From: Mya arenaria
Lineage: Eukaryota > Mollusca > Bivalvia > Myida > Myidae
Assembly (NCBI RefSeq): GCF_026914265.1
Contig: NC_069131.1
Coordinates: 4,809,501-4,873,500, forward strand
Length of the DNA stretch: 64,000 bases
Direction: 5' to 3'
This document shows, in pieces, positions 44,332-56,533 of the stretch. Every line of letters begins with the position of its first letter. The stretch's first letter is position 1. The notes beneath the pieces were generated by a model, which saw only the letters and a program-made list of their open reading frames with translations, did not search any database and had not been told where the DNA came from. The translations under genes were made by a program, and so were the position numbers.

Positions 44332-45037
44332 CTCTGGGTTGTTAGAGCAAGAAGCTCTCTTCAACCGTTTCCTGTCTCCTGCACCGGGCTGATGTTGATA
44401 TTCTGAAGTGGATGGTTGCTGTTCATCCCTACTTGTCTTCCGGCTCCTTTGTTCAGGCAGTTGAGCCTTGGCAGGGGAAATCCTTATTACTGCAGGGGAT
44501 ACCACAATCTTTACGGGGGATTTCTTGGTGATCCACCCTTTTCCCCTTCCGGAGTATTTAGTAGAGATGAATGTGCAGACAAGTCCAATTCAAACTCCAC
44601 CTCCATTTCTTCACACTCAGCCCCTTTTCCGGCATCGCTGACCACTTTTTCAATCTGGGGGTCAATTTCCAGTCTGAAGTCTTTTGTTTGCTTCAGCGGC
44701 TCATAGATCTGTTCCTTGGTCACTTTGATGGGTGGAAGTTTGTGGATATTGGTTACTATCCACTCCCTGTCCACGACTTCCAGGATGTTCAGTTCATTGG
44801 CCACTCTTTTACAGAAATTCAACCCCTTCCCTTTTCCTCGTCTCGTACTACGAGCCAGATCACATGTCGCCTTTATCAAGCTTTTCAGAAGATCTTGGTC
44901 CGCTTCCTTGCAGAGTGCCAAGCTGAGGTGTGACACCAATTTGTCTGCAGGCTCATAGTAGCGGCCTTTCTCAAGAAGGTCTTTCACCTCCCGAACGATC
45001 TTGCTGTCAGCCATCCTTAAACAAATAGACAAAAAAT
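44332..45037 (-). repeat. Partial second copy of the extra ORF of the gypsy element
   Basis: About 98 percent identical by eye to 42036-42742. It lies directly 5' of the inserted LINE, so LINE and duplication form a sandwich. Confidence 0.85.
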
Positions 45038-45318
45038 GACTATTAAACATTCCTTGATGTTATACAACTCTTACACTTGTATTTATCAATATTCAAAGCC
45101 TCAGAAGGTGTAAAATTCACACAAGAACCATGGTACCATTCATCACAATAGTCACACTGAATCATGAATCTACCCCCCCCCATGGCTGCTTGCATTCACA
45201 GTACTTTGTCTCATCTGTCCCCGTTCCTTCTGACAGGAATGGATCCCTATCCGGTTTTTCTTGGTACTTTCTTATCCAAGCTGGGATAGGTCTTGCTGTA
45301 CAAGGCCACTACCGCATT

Positions 45319-46437
45319 CTACAACATAATCTGGTACTGGTAGCCAGACACCTTTCTTGTAATGATTGGGGGCCCTTTCCATGGTGCAGTCAATTTCTTG
45401 CACTTTCCTTTCACCACTGCCGTGTCTAACAAGTACACCAGATCTCCCTCTTGGTATGGCCTTAATAGAACCTTTAGATCGTAGTACCTTTTCATCCGCT
45501 TTAAAGAAGTTTTCAATTGTTTTCGAGCTGTGTCATGAGCATTCTTCACCCTCTCTTGTAGCTCTGCTACATACTCTTCCGGTTCAACACTTTTGTCAGC
45601 GTGATTTGGGAACATTAAACTTGCCGGTGTGTTCACCTCACGACCCAACATCAACATGTTTGGTGTGAAACCTGTGCTTCTGTTCACAGCTGCCCGAAGA
45701 GCTCCTGCTATCTGAGGTATATGCTCATCCCATTTGTTTTGCGACTTGCCCAAAAAACAATGCACCGCCTCCATCAGTGTTCAATTATACCTCTCAACCT
45801 GACCATTTGCTGAGGGTCTATACGGTGTGGTACGTGCCTTGTGTATTTCTGAAGCACGGCAAAGGGCTGTAAACAATTTACTTTCGAAATTGCGTCCTTG
45901 ATCAGAAAAAATCTGAAAAGGAAAGCCGAATCTTGAAAAAAACTCATTCACGGCTGCCTTTGCGGTTACTTCTGCTTTTTGTGATGGTAACGGTATACAT
46001 TCTACCCACTTTGTAAATTGATCCACCATCATTAAGCAGTGCTGATTGCCTTGTGCTGTTTTTGGCAAAGGTCCCATAAAATCTATATGGACCCGTTCCA
46101 TTGGTGCCCCGACATGGTACTCAGTCAGTGGTACCTTTCCATATACCTTAGTTTTCTTGTTCTTGCCACACACATCACAGGACAAGATTTATCTTTCAAC
46201 ATCTCTTCCCAATTGCAACCAAAAGAATTTTTCTTTAATCTTAGCTTTGGTTCTTGCAATCCCCTGATGTGCGGCAGAAGGTATATCATGATGCCAATAG
46301 ATTGCCAGTTCTTGCAATGCTTTGGGTACCACCAATTCCAAATCTTCCGATTCCCTCTTTTGCTTAAACAGCACACCATGACTGATTTTAAACAATTCTT
46401 TGTTTATCCAATAGTTCTTGCTGTCAGAGGAGGCTAA
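45319..46437 (-). pseudogene. Integrase region of gypsy element
   Basis: HHCC-type finger region near 46.3 kb, catalytic core with VHIDFMGPLPKTAQG, FSDQGRNFES and RPSANGQVERYN, and C-terminal part LKRMKRYYDLKV and GPPIITRKVSGYQYQI (GPY/F-like). Fossil. Confidence 0.85.
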
Positions 46438-46530
46438 AAAACCTCTCCCGCTGTCGGCACAGTACCTGCCTCAAGATAAGCCCTAATGATACCCAAATCT
46501 CCATCAGCAGCTTGTTCTATTTGGAGTTCT

Positions 46531-47238
46531 TCAAAAGTAAACCCCCCAACAAGATGGACTTTCTGTTGTCGCTTCTTGCGGTACCTTAACAGAACAGGTT
46601 CTAATCATGATGTCCGCTCCATCTCTGATAATGTCAAACCCTGACTGACTGTCATATATGTCATAACCCAGTGAATCAGAAAAACTGTCTCCTTGTTCAA
46701 ACATATGATTTTCCCTGACACACGAATCAGGTTTACCTTCCCGGGTGTACAATCCAGTATGTTCCCCTTGATTTCGCTCATTGAAAATCCCTTCCCGACA
46801 TAACTCGGCAAGCCCCTGATCTCCGTCACCCCTGAGTGCCTTCCCGGCAGTACTGCCGGTTTTATCTCCCTGGTGACTTCCATCAGGAATATCCTGGCTG
46901 AAACAGCCTGAATAATTGCCTGAACAAGGTGTCCCTAAACCTTCATTTGACTCACACCCTCCCTTTTCATCTTTGACATTATCCCCTGCTCTCCTTTCCC
47001 TACTCTCTCCAGTTATCACTCTCAAGGCTACAGCTTCATCCACAGACCTGGTGAACTCACCCCACCGATCATCTGCTCTTTTGCAGTAATCACAACCACC
47101 ACATGGTAACTTGTCTGGAGTTACCCCTGCAATATAAGAGTGACATGGCACCAGATCATCCCGCAACCTAGACATGGCATCTGCATTACCATGCTTAGAA
47201 CCTGGTCTATGTTGCACCACCATGTGATATTGGGACAA
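46531..47238 (-). pseudogene. Linker between RNase H and integrase
   Basis: Starts VVQHRPGSKHGNADAMSR, the usual tether after RNase H, then a Cys-containing segment (CGGCDYCKRADDRW) and low-complexity acidic sequence. Fossil. Confidence 0.6.
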
Positions 47239-47241
47239 CTC

Positions 47242-47604
47242 CTATATCCACCTTTCTAATTGACCTTGTGGCTCCTTAAACCGTAGCAACCAGGTTAAGC
47301 TACTATGGTCTGTCCGCACTCTAAAAACATTACCTAAAAGATAGTGTTTATAGTGCCTTGTCAATCTTACAATAGCCAGCAGTTCTTTTCGGGTAGTGCA
47401 GTATTTCTTTTGCTCCGTTGTGAGCGTAAAGCTACAATATGAGATTACCTTTTCTACCCCATTCTGAATTTGGCTCAGCACCCCACCCACTGCATAATCG
47501 GATGCATCAGTATCCAAAATGAACGGGTCCTGGTTGTTTGGCAAAGCCAGAACAGGTGGACATGTTAGAGCTGTTTTTAGTTCATTAAATGCTTCATTTT
47601 GCAC
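47242..47604 (-). pseudogene. RNase H region of gypsy element
   Basis: FILDTDASDYAVGGVLSQ, TTRKELLAIV and RTDHSSLTWLL: gypsy RNase H core. Fossil. Confidence 0.88.
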
Positions 47605-47654
47605 TTCTTCCCAGATAAATGTTTTTTTCCCTGTCAGATTATACCGTGGCTGAG

Positions 47655-48529
47655 CTACTCTTGCAAATCTTTCACAAAGAACCGGTGATAGTTAGCCAGA
47701 CCCAGGAATCTCTCTACATCTTTTGAGCAAGATGGAGTAGGCCAGTTTACCACTGTTTCTATGTCCCGGTCTGCCATGGCGATCTCATTTTCGCTTTCGA
47801 TCCTACCCAAGAACTCCACTTTCTTCTGAAACAATAAACATTTTTTCGGTTTAAGCTTCATCCCCTGCTTCTTAAACCGCTCTAATGTCTCAGCCAGGTT
47901 ATGCATATGATCTTCGAAACGTTTTCCCAACACCAAGATGTCATCCAAAAAGGCTAACACCGTTTTCCAATTCATTCCCCTCAAAATAAGACCACCCTAG
48001 AAAACGTTGCTGTGGCATTTGTTAAACCAAACCCCATTCTCACATGCTCAAACAGACCATACTTAGTTAAGAATGCTGTTTTCTTTCTATCAGCCTCACT
48101 TATTTTGACCTGCCAATATGCACAATTTGCATCTAGTTGCGAAAACCATACACTACCTGTTAATGTGTCCAGACAATCATCTACTAATGGGAGGGGAAAA
48201 GTGTCTTTCACTGTCACATCATTAAGAGCCCGATAATCTACAGACCAGCGAACCGAACCATCTCTTTTCCGGATCAACACAGGAGCTGAAGCCCAGTCAG
48301 AGACTGACTCTTGGATTACCCCTGCGTCAACCATTTTCTTCAGATGCGCCTCTTCCCCATTAACAAAGCAAGCTGGTGTTTTACGCATTCTTTGCTTGAT
48401 TGGGCGAGCATCTCCAGTATCAATGGTGTGTTCAATGGTAGAAAAACTACCTAAATCAAACTCATTAATGGCAAAGACCTCTCCATAGTTACAGAGCAGA
48501 TCTGCCAACTGATTTTTTTTGCTGTTCAT
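47655..48529 (-). pseudogene. Reverse transcriptase region of gypsy element
   Basis: Family blocks in order: SVDYRALNDVTVKDTFPLPL, FSQLDANCAYWQVKI, FEHVRMGFGLTNATATF, LAFLDDILVLG, and FLGLANYHRFF at the 3' end. Fossil. Confidence 0.88.
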
Positions 48530-48562
48530 CTAGATTATTACTGGAATTTTCAAACAGTTGAC

Positions 48563-49462
48563 TTAAATGCTCCGGAACATTACTTCCTCCCATTCTCTTT
48601 TCAGGTGAGTCTTTATCAGATAAGAAACCTGACTTATTTTGGGTAAAAAACCTCCTTTCTCACCATGCCCTTCATCACAGCCCTGCTTTTTGCTGTCCTT
48701 AAGGCCCACTTCACAAACCTCCTCGCTGTAAGAAACAGTATCTTTCTCTTCATTATGTACAGAACCCTGAACCTCATATGCATTTGCAACTAGTTTCCCT
48801 TTCTTAAAGGTTTGAAAATGATCAGTAGCATTCACAAAAGACATGATAGGCCTCGTCACTGCCTTCCGCAGTACCCTAGGGGATTCAATACTGAGCTCAC
48901 TACTTGGTTCGATTATGTAATCTTGCAATGCCTGATCTAGCTTACATGAAACTCTAACAACTGAATTTGGAGGTACTACTAGTCTTTTTGCTATCGTTAC
49001 CCTTGCTATTTTTGGTTTGCTTTCTTTAAATTGTGTTTGTAATGGAATGTGCTCTCCTCTAACGACCAATGTTTCAGACATCCAGTCTATACTAACGCCT
49101 AAATGATGTAATAAATCATGTCCTAACAACAACTCATCACTAATTGGTGCTACATACAGTCTAGATTTATAACTTTGTTTTCCTAATTGTATTTCTACCG
49201 GTTGAGTTACAAACCCTTTCAAAACTACATCCTTATCTGCCAATTGCATGGATACCTCTTTCACCTTAGCCGGTCTTGACGACAATTTATTATAGCATTC
49301 AGTAGACGGAATTGTTATTTCTGCACCTGAATCTATCCTAGCTGTTACCCTCACATCACCTACCATCATGTTTACGGACGAAGACTCCGCACATACCCTA
49401 TGCACTGATGTTACTATCTCTTCCTCTTTGAAAAGCTCAGGTTTTTGTACACAACTTCTCAC
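48563..49462 (-). pseudogene. Protease region of gypsy element
   Basis: Retropepsin-like: ARIDSGAEITIPS (active-site DSGA) and LLLGHDLLHHLGVSIDW. Fossil. Confidence 0.8.
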
Positions 49463-49497
49463 CTCCTGCCTGGCCTTATCAACAGAAGTTTTACGGT

Positions 49498-51199
49498 CTA
49501 ATTCTTCCTCGGACCTAGGGATTGGCCTACTGGCCCCGGCCCTTTGCCGTTTCCCTTGTGCGGCTGACCCTGAACTGCTCTCCCCTGGCTATTATCTTTT
49601 TCCTTTTGCCACTCTTTACGTTTCAGGCAATCTCTCTTGAAATGCCCTTTCCTCCCACAAAAGTAACAAGACCCAAAGCCTTGTCCCTGGTTACCAATTG
49701 AAGATTTTAATTCAGCCAGCTGCTCTGTCAGAGACTCAACCATTTTCGCAAGGTTCGCATTTCTGATGTTGTCAACCACATTGACCTGTACCTCATCCGG
49801 CCTACGTTTGCGGCGACCACTCTCCATGGCTGAGGTTGTGTACTGAAACTCTTTTATAAAGTTTAATGCCTCCTCCATGGATGATGGGTGCCGTAAATAC
49901 GCATACTTACCAGCCTCCTTATCCGTACACCCCTGACAGAACTTCTTCACAGCTTCCCTTTATACTACAAAGTGCCTAAACTCTCTGTATGCTTGTGTAG
50001 CTAACATCAGGACTCGATCAGCCCAATCCTCCAACGCCTCACACCCATTTTGGCAAGCTTGATCAAACTTTGCCCTTGCCGTTTCTGGCAGCTCTGTGGT
50101 ACCAAAACGATTATCTAGCATGCGCATTAACCGTCGAAAAGACAGTTTATGCCCATTCTGGACCATTAAAGAATACTGATCAAGTGCCTTTCCTTGTAGA
50201 CACCAAGACAGATAATCTAAGCTCTCCTCATCCGTCCATCTCATAGCTCGCCTGTAACTGTCAAACTAAACTTTAAAGGATGTCCAGTTTGACACCCCGT
50301 CATATGTTAAGTACTTGGGTATTTTGCTGGGATTACCCCTTACCCCTTGGTCAGAATCTTCTGTCTCACTTGAAGAGCTATATCTCTTCCCCCTTTTATC
50401 TAATGATGGTGATCTACTACTGGATGAGGACAAACTACTACTGTAATGCCTATGAGCACGCCTCTTTCTAGACCTTGAGCGTTTTGATTTGTTGTGTGTG
50501 CGTGACATAGATCTTTTTGATTTTTTGTTTTCTATAAGGTGATTTTGAATGTGATCTACTACGATGCCTATTTTTACGTGATTTATGTTTAGATTTAGAA
50601 TGGACTGATTTATTAAGATACCTCCCCGTATGTGACTCATCTGTTTCAGTATCACTGTCGGTGTCTATTTCTTTTAAGTTGGTTACCCGTTCAACAGAAT
50701 GTTTGCTTTTCTTTTCAGGGACCTCCACCAACTTCACAGTAGACTTCACTCTACTACCCTCAACTTTTTTAAGCCTAGGTACCTGCACTGTCGCCACTTT
50801 CTGTTCAGGAGTAAACTCCAATTTTACGGTTTTCAGTGTCTTTGGTATCTTAGGTGTAACAACCATTTTTTTTGGAATGGCCCCTAACTTTTCACCTATT
50901 GGTGTGAGAGGCACATCAGGTAATGAGTCAACCCCCTCCCTTAAAATTTTCAATTGCCGTCTCAAATCTGCATCCAATAGATCATGCTCGAGAGATTTAG
51001 CTGGCTCTTCCATTGAAAAGTCCAGCAGACTCGATATTTTATCGTAAGTCTCCTCTCCGAACACATACTTCAACTTTTCTTCATCAAATGGACCATTTGT
51101 TTCCCTATACCTTATAAATAGGTTTGATTTTTTCTCCCCGTGCCCCGGTATAATAGCTGCAATTTCCTCCTTTGTAGCCAAATTTATTTTCAACGCCAT
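49498..51199 (-). pseudogene. gag region of gypsy element
   Basis: The N-terminal part (from 51199) opens with a helix-hairpin-helix-like segment (ATKEEIAAIIPGHGEKK) and an Arg/Ser-rich stretch. A retrotransposon-gag helical region follows (CLQGKALDQYSLMVQ near 50.2 kb), then a zinc knuckle CYFCGRKGHFKRDC (CX2CX4HX4C) near 49.65 kb. Capsid and nucleocapsid functions by family. Fossil. Confidence 0.8.
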
Positions 51200-52115
51200 T
51201 CTTATTATTAATATTCTTCTCTTTTCACTTTATATCATTTATTAAATTATGATGATTTAAACATGATTGTGTGTTGATGTGTTTTTGGTTCAAATCTCCA
51301 ATATCAAAAATAGTTAATACTAGAAATAGTAAATGATATGACAAATGAGTAAAATCCTCCAAATGCTGATATAGCGCTAACTCAATGCCTACTGGTGTAA
51401 ACAATACACTTTACCACCACGTATACAAATACACCCAAGACTGTGTATAAAATACACCCAAGACTGTGTAAAAAATACACCAATATATGTCTTAGCAATT
51501 TCTAGATACCCAATATCTAAGCAAATGTATCACTAGCACTTTCAAGAAAAAATCCTGTTCAATATCACCATTAGATAAAGAATACCCAATGTGACTAATA
51601 CAAGTGCAAGACACTGCAACCAACCACAAATTCCTCTCACACACAATCAATTTAAAGCGATAACTAATCACAGATCTATATATAAAAAATCCAAAATACT
51701 GTTTTTATTTTTAGGTAAATTTTTATCAGGCCAACTATAAGTTCATATATTATCAATAAATATTTTACTTTTTTAAATCTTTAACTTTCCACAAACCTCT
51801 CTGTTGTTCTTTTTCGTCTATTGAGGTCTTTCTTGCCTGAATCTGCGACTCCTTGCACTATCAACCTTAACACTTGCTAGTAAAAAATACTAAAACTAAG
51901 TGAACAGGCCTCAATTTACACCTACTTGTAAAAAATACTAAGCCAGGTTAAATTTCAACAAAATACACACTTGCTAGTAAAAAATACTACAACAAGTCTA
52001 CAGTCCAACACAGTTTGTTAGTTAAAACTACTGAACAAAATAGTCCTAATTTTCGCTGGACCAAAACCATGCGACTTCCGGTCAAAATTATGTAATTTTC
52101 CAGACGAAGTTTCGT
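51200..52115 (-). other. 5' leader of gypsy element with short repeats
   Basis: Non-coding. Three copies of (TAG)TAAAAAATACTA at about 51880-51990 and a second set built on CACCCAAGACTGTGTA at 51420-51480. Confidence 0.6.
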
Positions 52116-52132
52116 TAATTTTTCTGACACCA
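52116..52132 (-). other. Primer binding site of gypsy element
   Basis: The minus strand reads TGGTGTCAG.. two bases after the LTR, a common start for animal gypsy primer sites. Confidence 0.7.
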
Positions 52133-52134
52133 CT

Positions 52135-52390
52135 AAAGTGTTTAGTGCGTCTGCCGGCTCTACTAGTCCTAAATACCCTTGATTACTACGTAGGACCCCT
52201 TCAAACCACACCAAAACACTCTTATTTTCTCTATGAACACAGAACACTTTTTTCAACGTCTTGTGTCTTCGCGGGCTGCATCCAAAAAGAGCGCATGCGC
52301 AGTCTTTCGATCGCACCGTAAGGCTCTACAAAACGCCTCCTCATAGTCGGCCGGGTTACATACAACTAAGTGACAAGCGTCGTCACAACA
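52135..52390 (-). repeat. 5' LTR of gypsy element
   Basis: 256 bp; nearly identical to 39684-39939. Confidence 0.95.
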
Positions 52391-52395
52391 ATAAT

Positions 52396-53640
52396 AACTA
52401 AACTAGATTTTGAGGGCAAAACTTATATTAAAATACACGGACACACGACTTACAACAATTGAACATAAATTCGTGAGTTATTTTTTAATTCTAAAATGCA
52501 TTTCTCAGTTTTCATATACTCATAATTGTTATAAACTGACAAAAATAGTAGGACTTGTAAATGTTTTAGAAATATTCCCCCCTCATCTCCGCCACCCCCC
52601 ACCCACCCCCGTCCGGGGGTATACCAGGGATAGCCGGGGAATTGGCCGTGTTTTTACCTTCCAGGTGGCCCCGCAGTGCCAGATGAATGTAGTGGATTTA
52701 CCCGGGGTTGACTGGACCGAAAGTCCAGTAAAGTTGCCTGTGATTAAAGAGGCCTGTTTCTTACGGGCATTGAAGCTATGGAGGCCGTCATGATATTTTT
52801 TTTCAAGGCACATACCTATAAACCATAGGTTCGTGGTAAAGGCGAGGTCTTGAAAGGGAAACATCTTTATTACACCACCTGCTCTAATAATATAATGATC
52901 GTTTCCACATTTGCAGATTTGTTTGATGCTGCTTTAATTATGTTGTCCTGCAATTTAATCCACAGTGTCTTTTTTAGAAATGTTCTCTGTGTTATTTACA
53001 TTTTCGATCTTCTGCAATGTCAAAGTCACTACAATTTTATCATGTGCTTCAAGAGGTTTAAATTTAGACCTGACCCAATACTTGGAAATGCTCAAATGAT
53101 GAATTACTCTTACTAGTCTAAAATGTTTTTTTTGTGATAGTAAGTTACGGAATGAATACAATAGTTTTCTTTTTGGTCTTCATATAATTGCACGTTACTA
53201 TAAGAACTGTTGTCTTTACAATATATCCACGTTTAAATTGAAGTTAATAGTAAAGCACTGGATCTTATTGCCATTTGTTAAATATTGAGACAGATTTTCA
53301 TGTGTTATCATCAAAAGCTTTTCATTTATAACTGAGAACCTATGTTTGCAATTAAAAAGCATTTCTTGACATAATTCATGATAGTTGTATGATAAATTTG
53401 GTAAGATATAAACTGTTTATTTTTTTTTAAATTTTCGCTCTGCGCTCGCCTCTGAATTGCCTTAAATATAAAAAAAAGTATTTTTATTTTTTTTTCGCTC
53501 GCTCGCTCCACCTTGTTCGGAGACTAACTAAACTATTAGGTCAGTTGTATTACCTATTATATAAATATGCGTGTCATTGCAATGTCTATACTGGTTGAGT
53601 TTGTAAATCCGAACAGTCTATAGTCCTGTTCAATAACCGT
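52396..53640. other. Region between gypsy element and ISL2EU-like element
   Basis: AT-rich apart from the block listed at 52570-52860. No gene is supported. Confidence 0.35.
52570..52860 (-). repeat. GC-richer block, probable dispersed repeat
   Basis: The minus strand reads SFNARKKQASLITGNFTGLS and RPIPRLSLVYPRTG in one open frame. It stands out in base composition from the AT-rich surroundings. I suspect a transposon-derived repeat but cannot name it. Confidence 0.3.
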
Positions 53641-54549
53641 TGTTACCCCCCTTAGCAAATTATCGTTCGTAGTTGACCTCAACTTCCGGTGAGTAACAAT
53701 TGACAGGATAATGGCGTCGAATAAAGAGGTCGGTGACCCGTGTCAATTTGACAAATTATCAATGCGTGAACTTAAGATATATTTACGAGATAGAAAGCAC
53801 ATGTGTCAGGAAATAGACCGGAGTTAATAAAACGTGCCCGAGGCCTTGTACAAATAGGAAAACGGACATTGAAAGAGATTAATATTCAGGACAATAACAA
53901 CAAACTTGAACGACAGGAGGAATTATTTACCACGCCGCTAGGTAAAAAATTGCCAGAGCCAGGCAGTTTAAAAGGTTGTTGGGAGGACGATGTGTTAAAA
54001 ATTCCCTTCTTCAGGACGCAGGATTTATACAATTACCTTGTGTTAAACCATTCACGCACGTTTGACAATCAGAATATGAATGCAAGAAAACAATTAAAAG
54101 CCAGTGTTCTACGAAGATGGACATGTCCATAGTGTGAAATACAATCAGATATCACATAAATGTTCCCACTGCTACGTAAGAGCAAAGGTCATTCCGTCCT
54201 TACCAGGGTCTGATGTTAAAAAAAGGATTATGAACCATGGGCCTGTCTGTCTAAAGTATCGGGAAAGGTTCATGCTGCTGGATGCAACTGTGCTGCTGGG
54301 TAAATTTACTATTCACATTTAGAATAAGATGTATACATGCACTTTTAGATAATAACATCTCCTTTTTATGCAGGGTGTTGACATACTCGTTATTTTATTA
54401 TGCATCATTATAATGATATCCCATCTGGCAATAATGTTGGTGTTCTAATAAAAGCTTAAGATGCACCAAAATTGCCAGTGATTATAAAATAAATTGACAG
54501 AGGCATAGCTGACTGTACGCAGCTGTGCAATGACATTTCGACTGGTCAA

Positions 54550-54860
54550 AGTTTTTGTAATAAAAAAGCCTGAACTTGAAATACAAAACGAAGGGGCTAG
54601 GGGGAGGCAATCAAAAAAATAACTTGGATCGGCGTCATTCCAAAATAGCCCTAGCTACCTGCCTGGTTGTTTGAAAATACCCTGAATTTTAAATGCAAAC
54701 CGAAGGGGGGGGGGGAGGGGGTTTCGTTCAATGAACTCATTTCAATCAGCGTCATCCAAAAGTAGCAGTAGCTACGTGCCTAGTTGTTCGAAGGAGGTGT
54801 TGGTCAATGAATTTATTTAAATAATCGTTATCCAAAAGTGTTCCTAGCTCCCTGTTGTGC
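54550..54860. repeat. Three degenerate tandem copies in the YqaJ intron
   Basis: Unit of about 100 bp: ..GTCATTCCAAAATAGCCCTA, GCTACCTGCCTGGTTGTTTG at 54640, again near 54755 and 54825. A G-rich run (GAAGGGGGGGGGG) near 54705 lies between copies. Confidence 0.5.
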
Positions 54861-56234
54861 GTCCGTTCACGGTTTTGTCAGATTACAGGTTTCTGAATAA
54901 TTTTTAATTGCAATGAATAATGCAGAATTTTTTATCATACTCGTACAACTTTTCTTTTCATGTTTCAGGGAGGGGGAATCATGCAACCATGTTGCTGCGT
55001 TGCTGTACGCCCTTGTTAATATCGGCTCCAAACAGAAGGATGGTTTGAATGCGCCAACTTCAACAAAATGTAAATGGAACCAGCCGAGGAAAAGAAAAAA
55101 TAAGCCCTCAAAGGTCTCAGCATCTTGTATTCAAAAAGCTGAAATTTGAAAATGACACTTTACAAAAAGTTAGCCCATCTACTAAATGTAATGTTGACAA
55201 CCTGCACAATGTTAAACCTCTTAATTCATTAGCATTTGGGGAAAAACTTAAAACATGTGCTCCACATGCTGCTTTTTTGTTGAGTGATTCTGAACTTGTT
55301 GCACCAGAAGAGCCAATACCAATTCAATTCAATTCAATTCAATTCAATTTATTTAATTGATAAAGGCCTCCGGCCCAAGACAACATATTATACAGATACA
55401 TATATGTACACAATGAGTGGAAAAGGGTTATGATAATGTTAATATTCAAACTTCTAAGATACAGCTTTACATAAATATTACATGCAAACAAATAATAGTT
55501 GATAATAAACATGGTTCAAAAATAAATAAATAATGTTAGAACTGTCAAATAAAAGTTATTAGAATTGACTATGTGAATCAACCAAGTCTTATCAATAATT
55601 AATTATTATATATCTGTTAATTACGTATTTAGATGCCAGGAATATAATTATAATACATTTACCAATACTTAAGAGATTTTAATTGTACAACTAAGGTGTT
55701 TGTATTTTAATACTAGTATAATATGCTCAAATTGCTTGTCTGAATATACATACAATATACATTCAACAATATAAAACAACATTCAATTTAATGCAATTAT
55801 ATAGATATGGTGAAGAGGAATTGTTAAAACAAAAACAAAAGATTTTTACATTAAAGAACGGACACCAATGCATGACATTGTAACGCAAATATAATAACAA
55901 TTGTAATTAGGTTGTTTAATGTTGTTTAAGTAAATTTACAGACATATACACATATTGATTTTCCATAATTATAAATAAGAAAATTTGTAAATGGTATTGT
56001 TGAAAACAAGACTTATCTTGTCTTATTGTTATTTTACTAGAACACATGTCATAAAATGTATATAACCTGATAAGACACAGATAGACTTATTTGATATTTG
56101 AACTGATTAACAGAACAACTATGACAACATAACCTAACGGTAAGACACCATTACTGCATGGAATTATATCCTTTATCCGACAGCCTATTCGAAACGAAAA
56201 AATAGATTGTCAATAGGAAACAATATATATTTAA

Positions 56235-56236
<2 letters not shown>

Positions 56237-56322
<86 letters not shown>
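56237..56322. repeat. (TA)n microsatellite
   Basis: About 43 TA units within the 3' region of the LINE. Confidence 0.95.
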
Positions 56323-56326
<4 letters not shown>

Positions 56327-56533
56327 TATATAAAACATTCGGCTTACTTCAACATAAAAAGTGTATTATATTGCATCAAATCATATTTATGACCTTTGTA
56401 GCATTACTATGTGGATCTCTGAGTCGAAATATTATAATATTAGGTATTTACCATGTATATTTCCAACTGTTAAGAAAACATTTTTTCTAATACACAGAAG
56501 TATACATAAAGGCACATATATAACATTATGCAT

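Larger units (their letters stand above)
39684..52390 (-). mobile_element. Ty3/gypsy-type LTR retroelement with extra TatD nuclease region
   Basis: 12.7 kb, minus strand. LTRs of 256 bp at both ends (TGTTGTGACG..), flanked by ATAAT on both sides. A primer site starting TGGTGTCAG follows the 5' LTR and a purine tract precedes the 3' LTR. Order from the 5' end: leader, gag, protease, reverse transcriptase, RNase H, integrase, then two extra reading regions, one of them a TatD-family nuclease, then a 3' non-coding part. A truncated LINE and a 0.7-kb duplication lie within. The LTRs differ at one of 256 positions by eye, so the insertion is recent. The coding regions are nevertheless broken in several places. 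Treat as a fossil. Confidence 0.9.

Noticed and set aside
40624-45429. Several open frames of 64-132 codons on the plus strand over the gypsy 3' half
   Set aside because: They are antisense shadows of the TatD, X and integrase regions and show no family resemblance.
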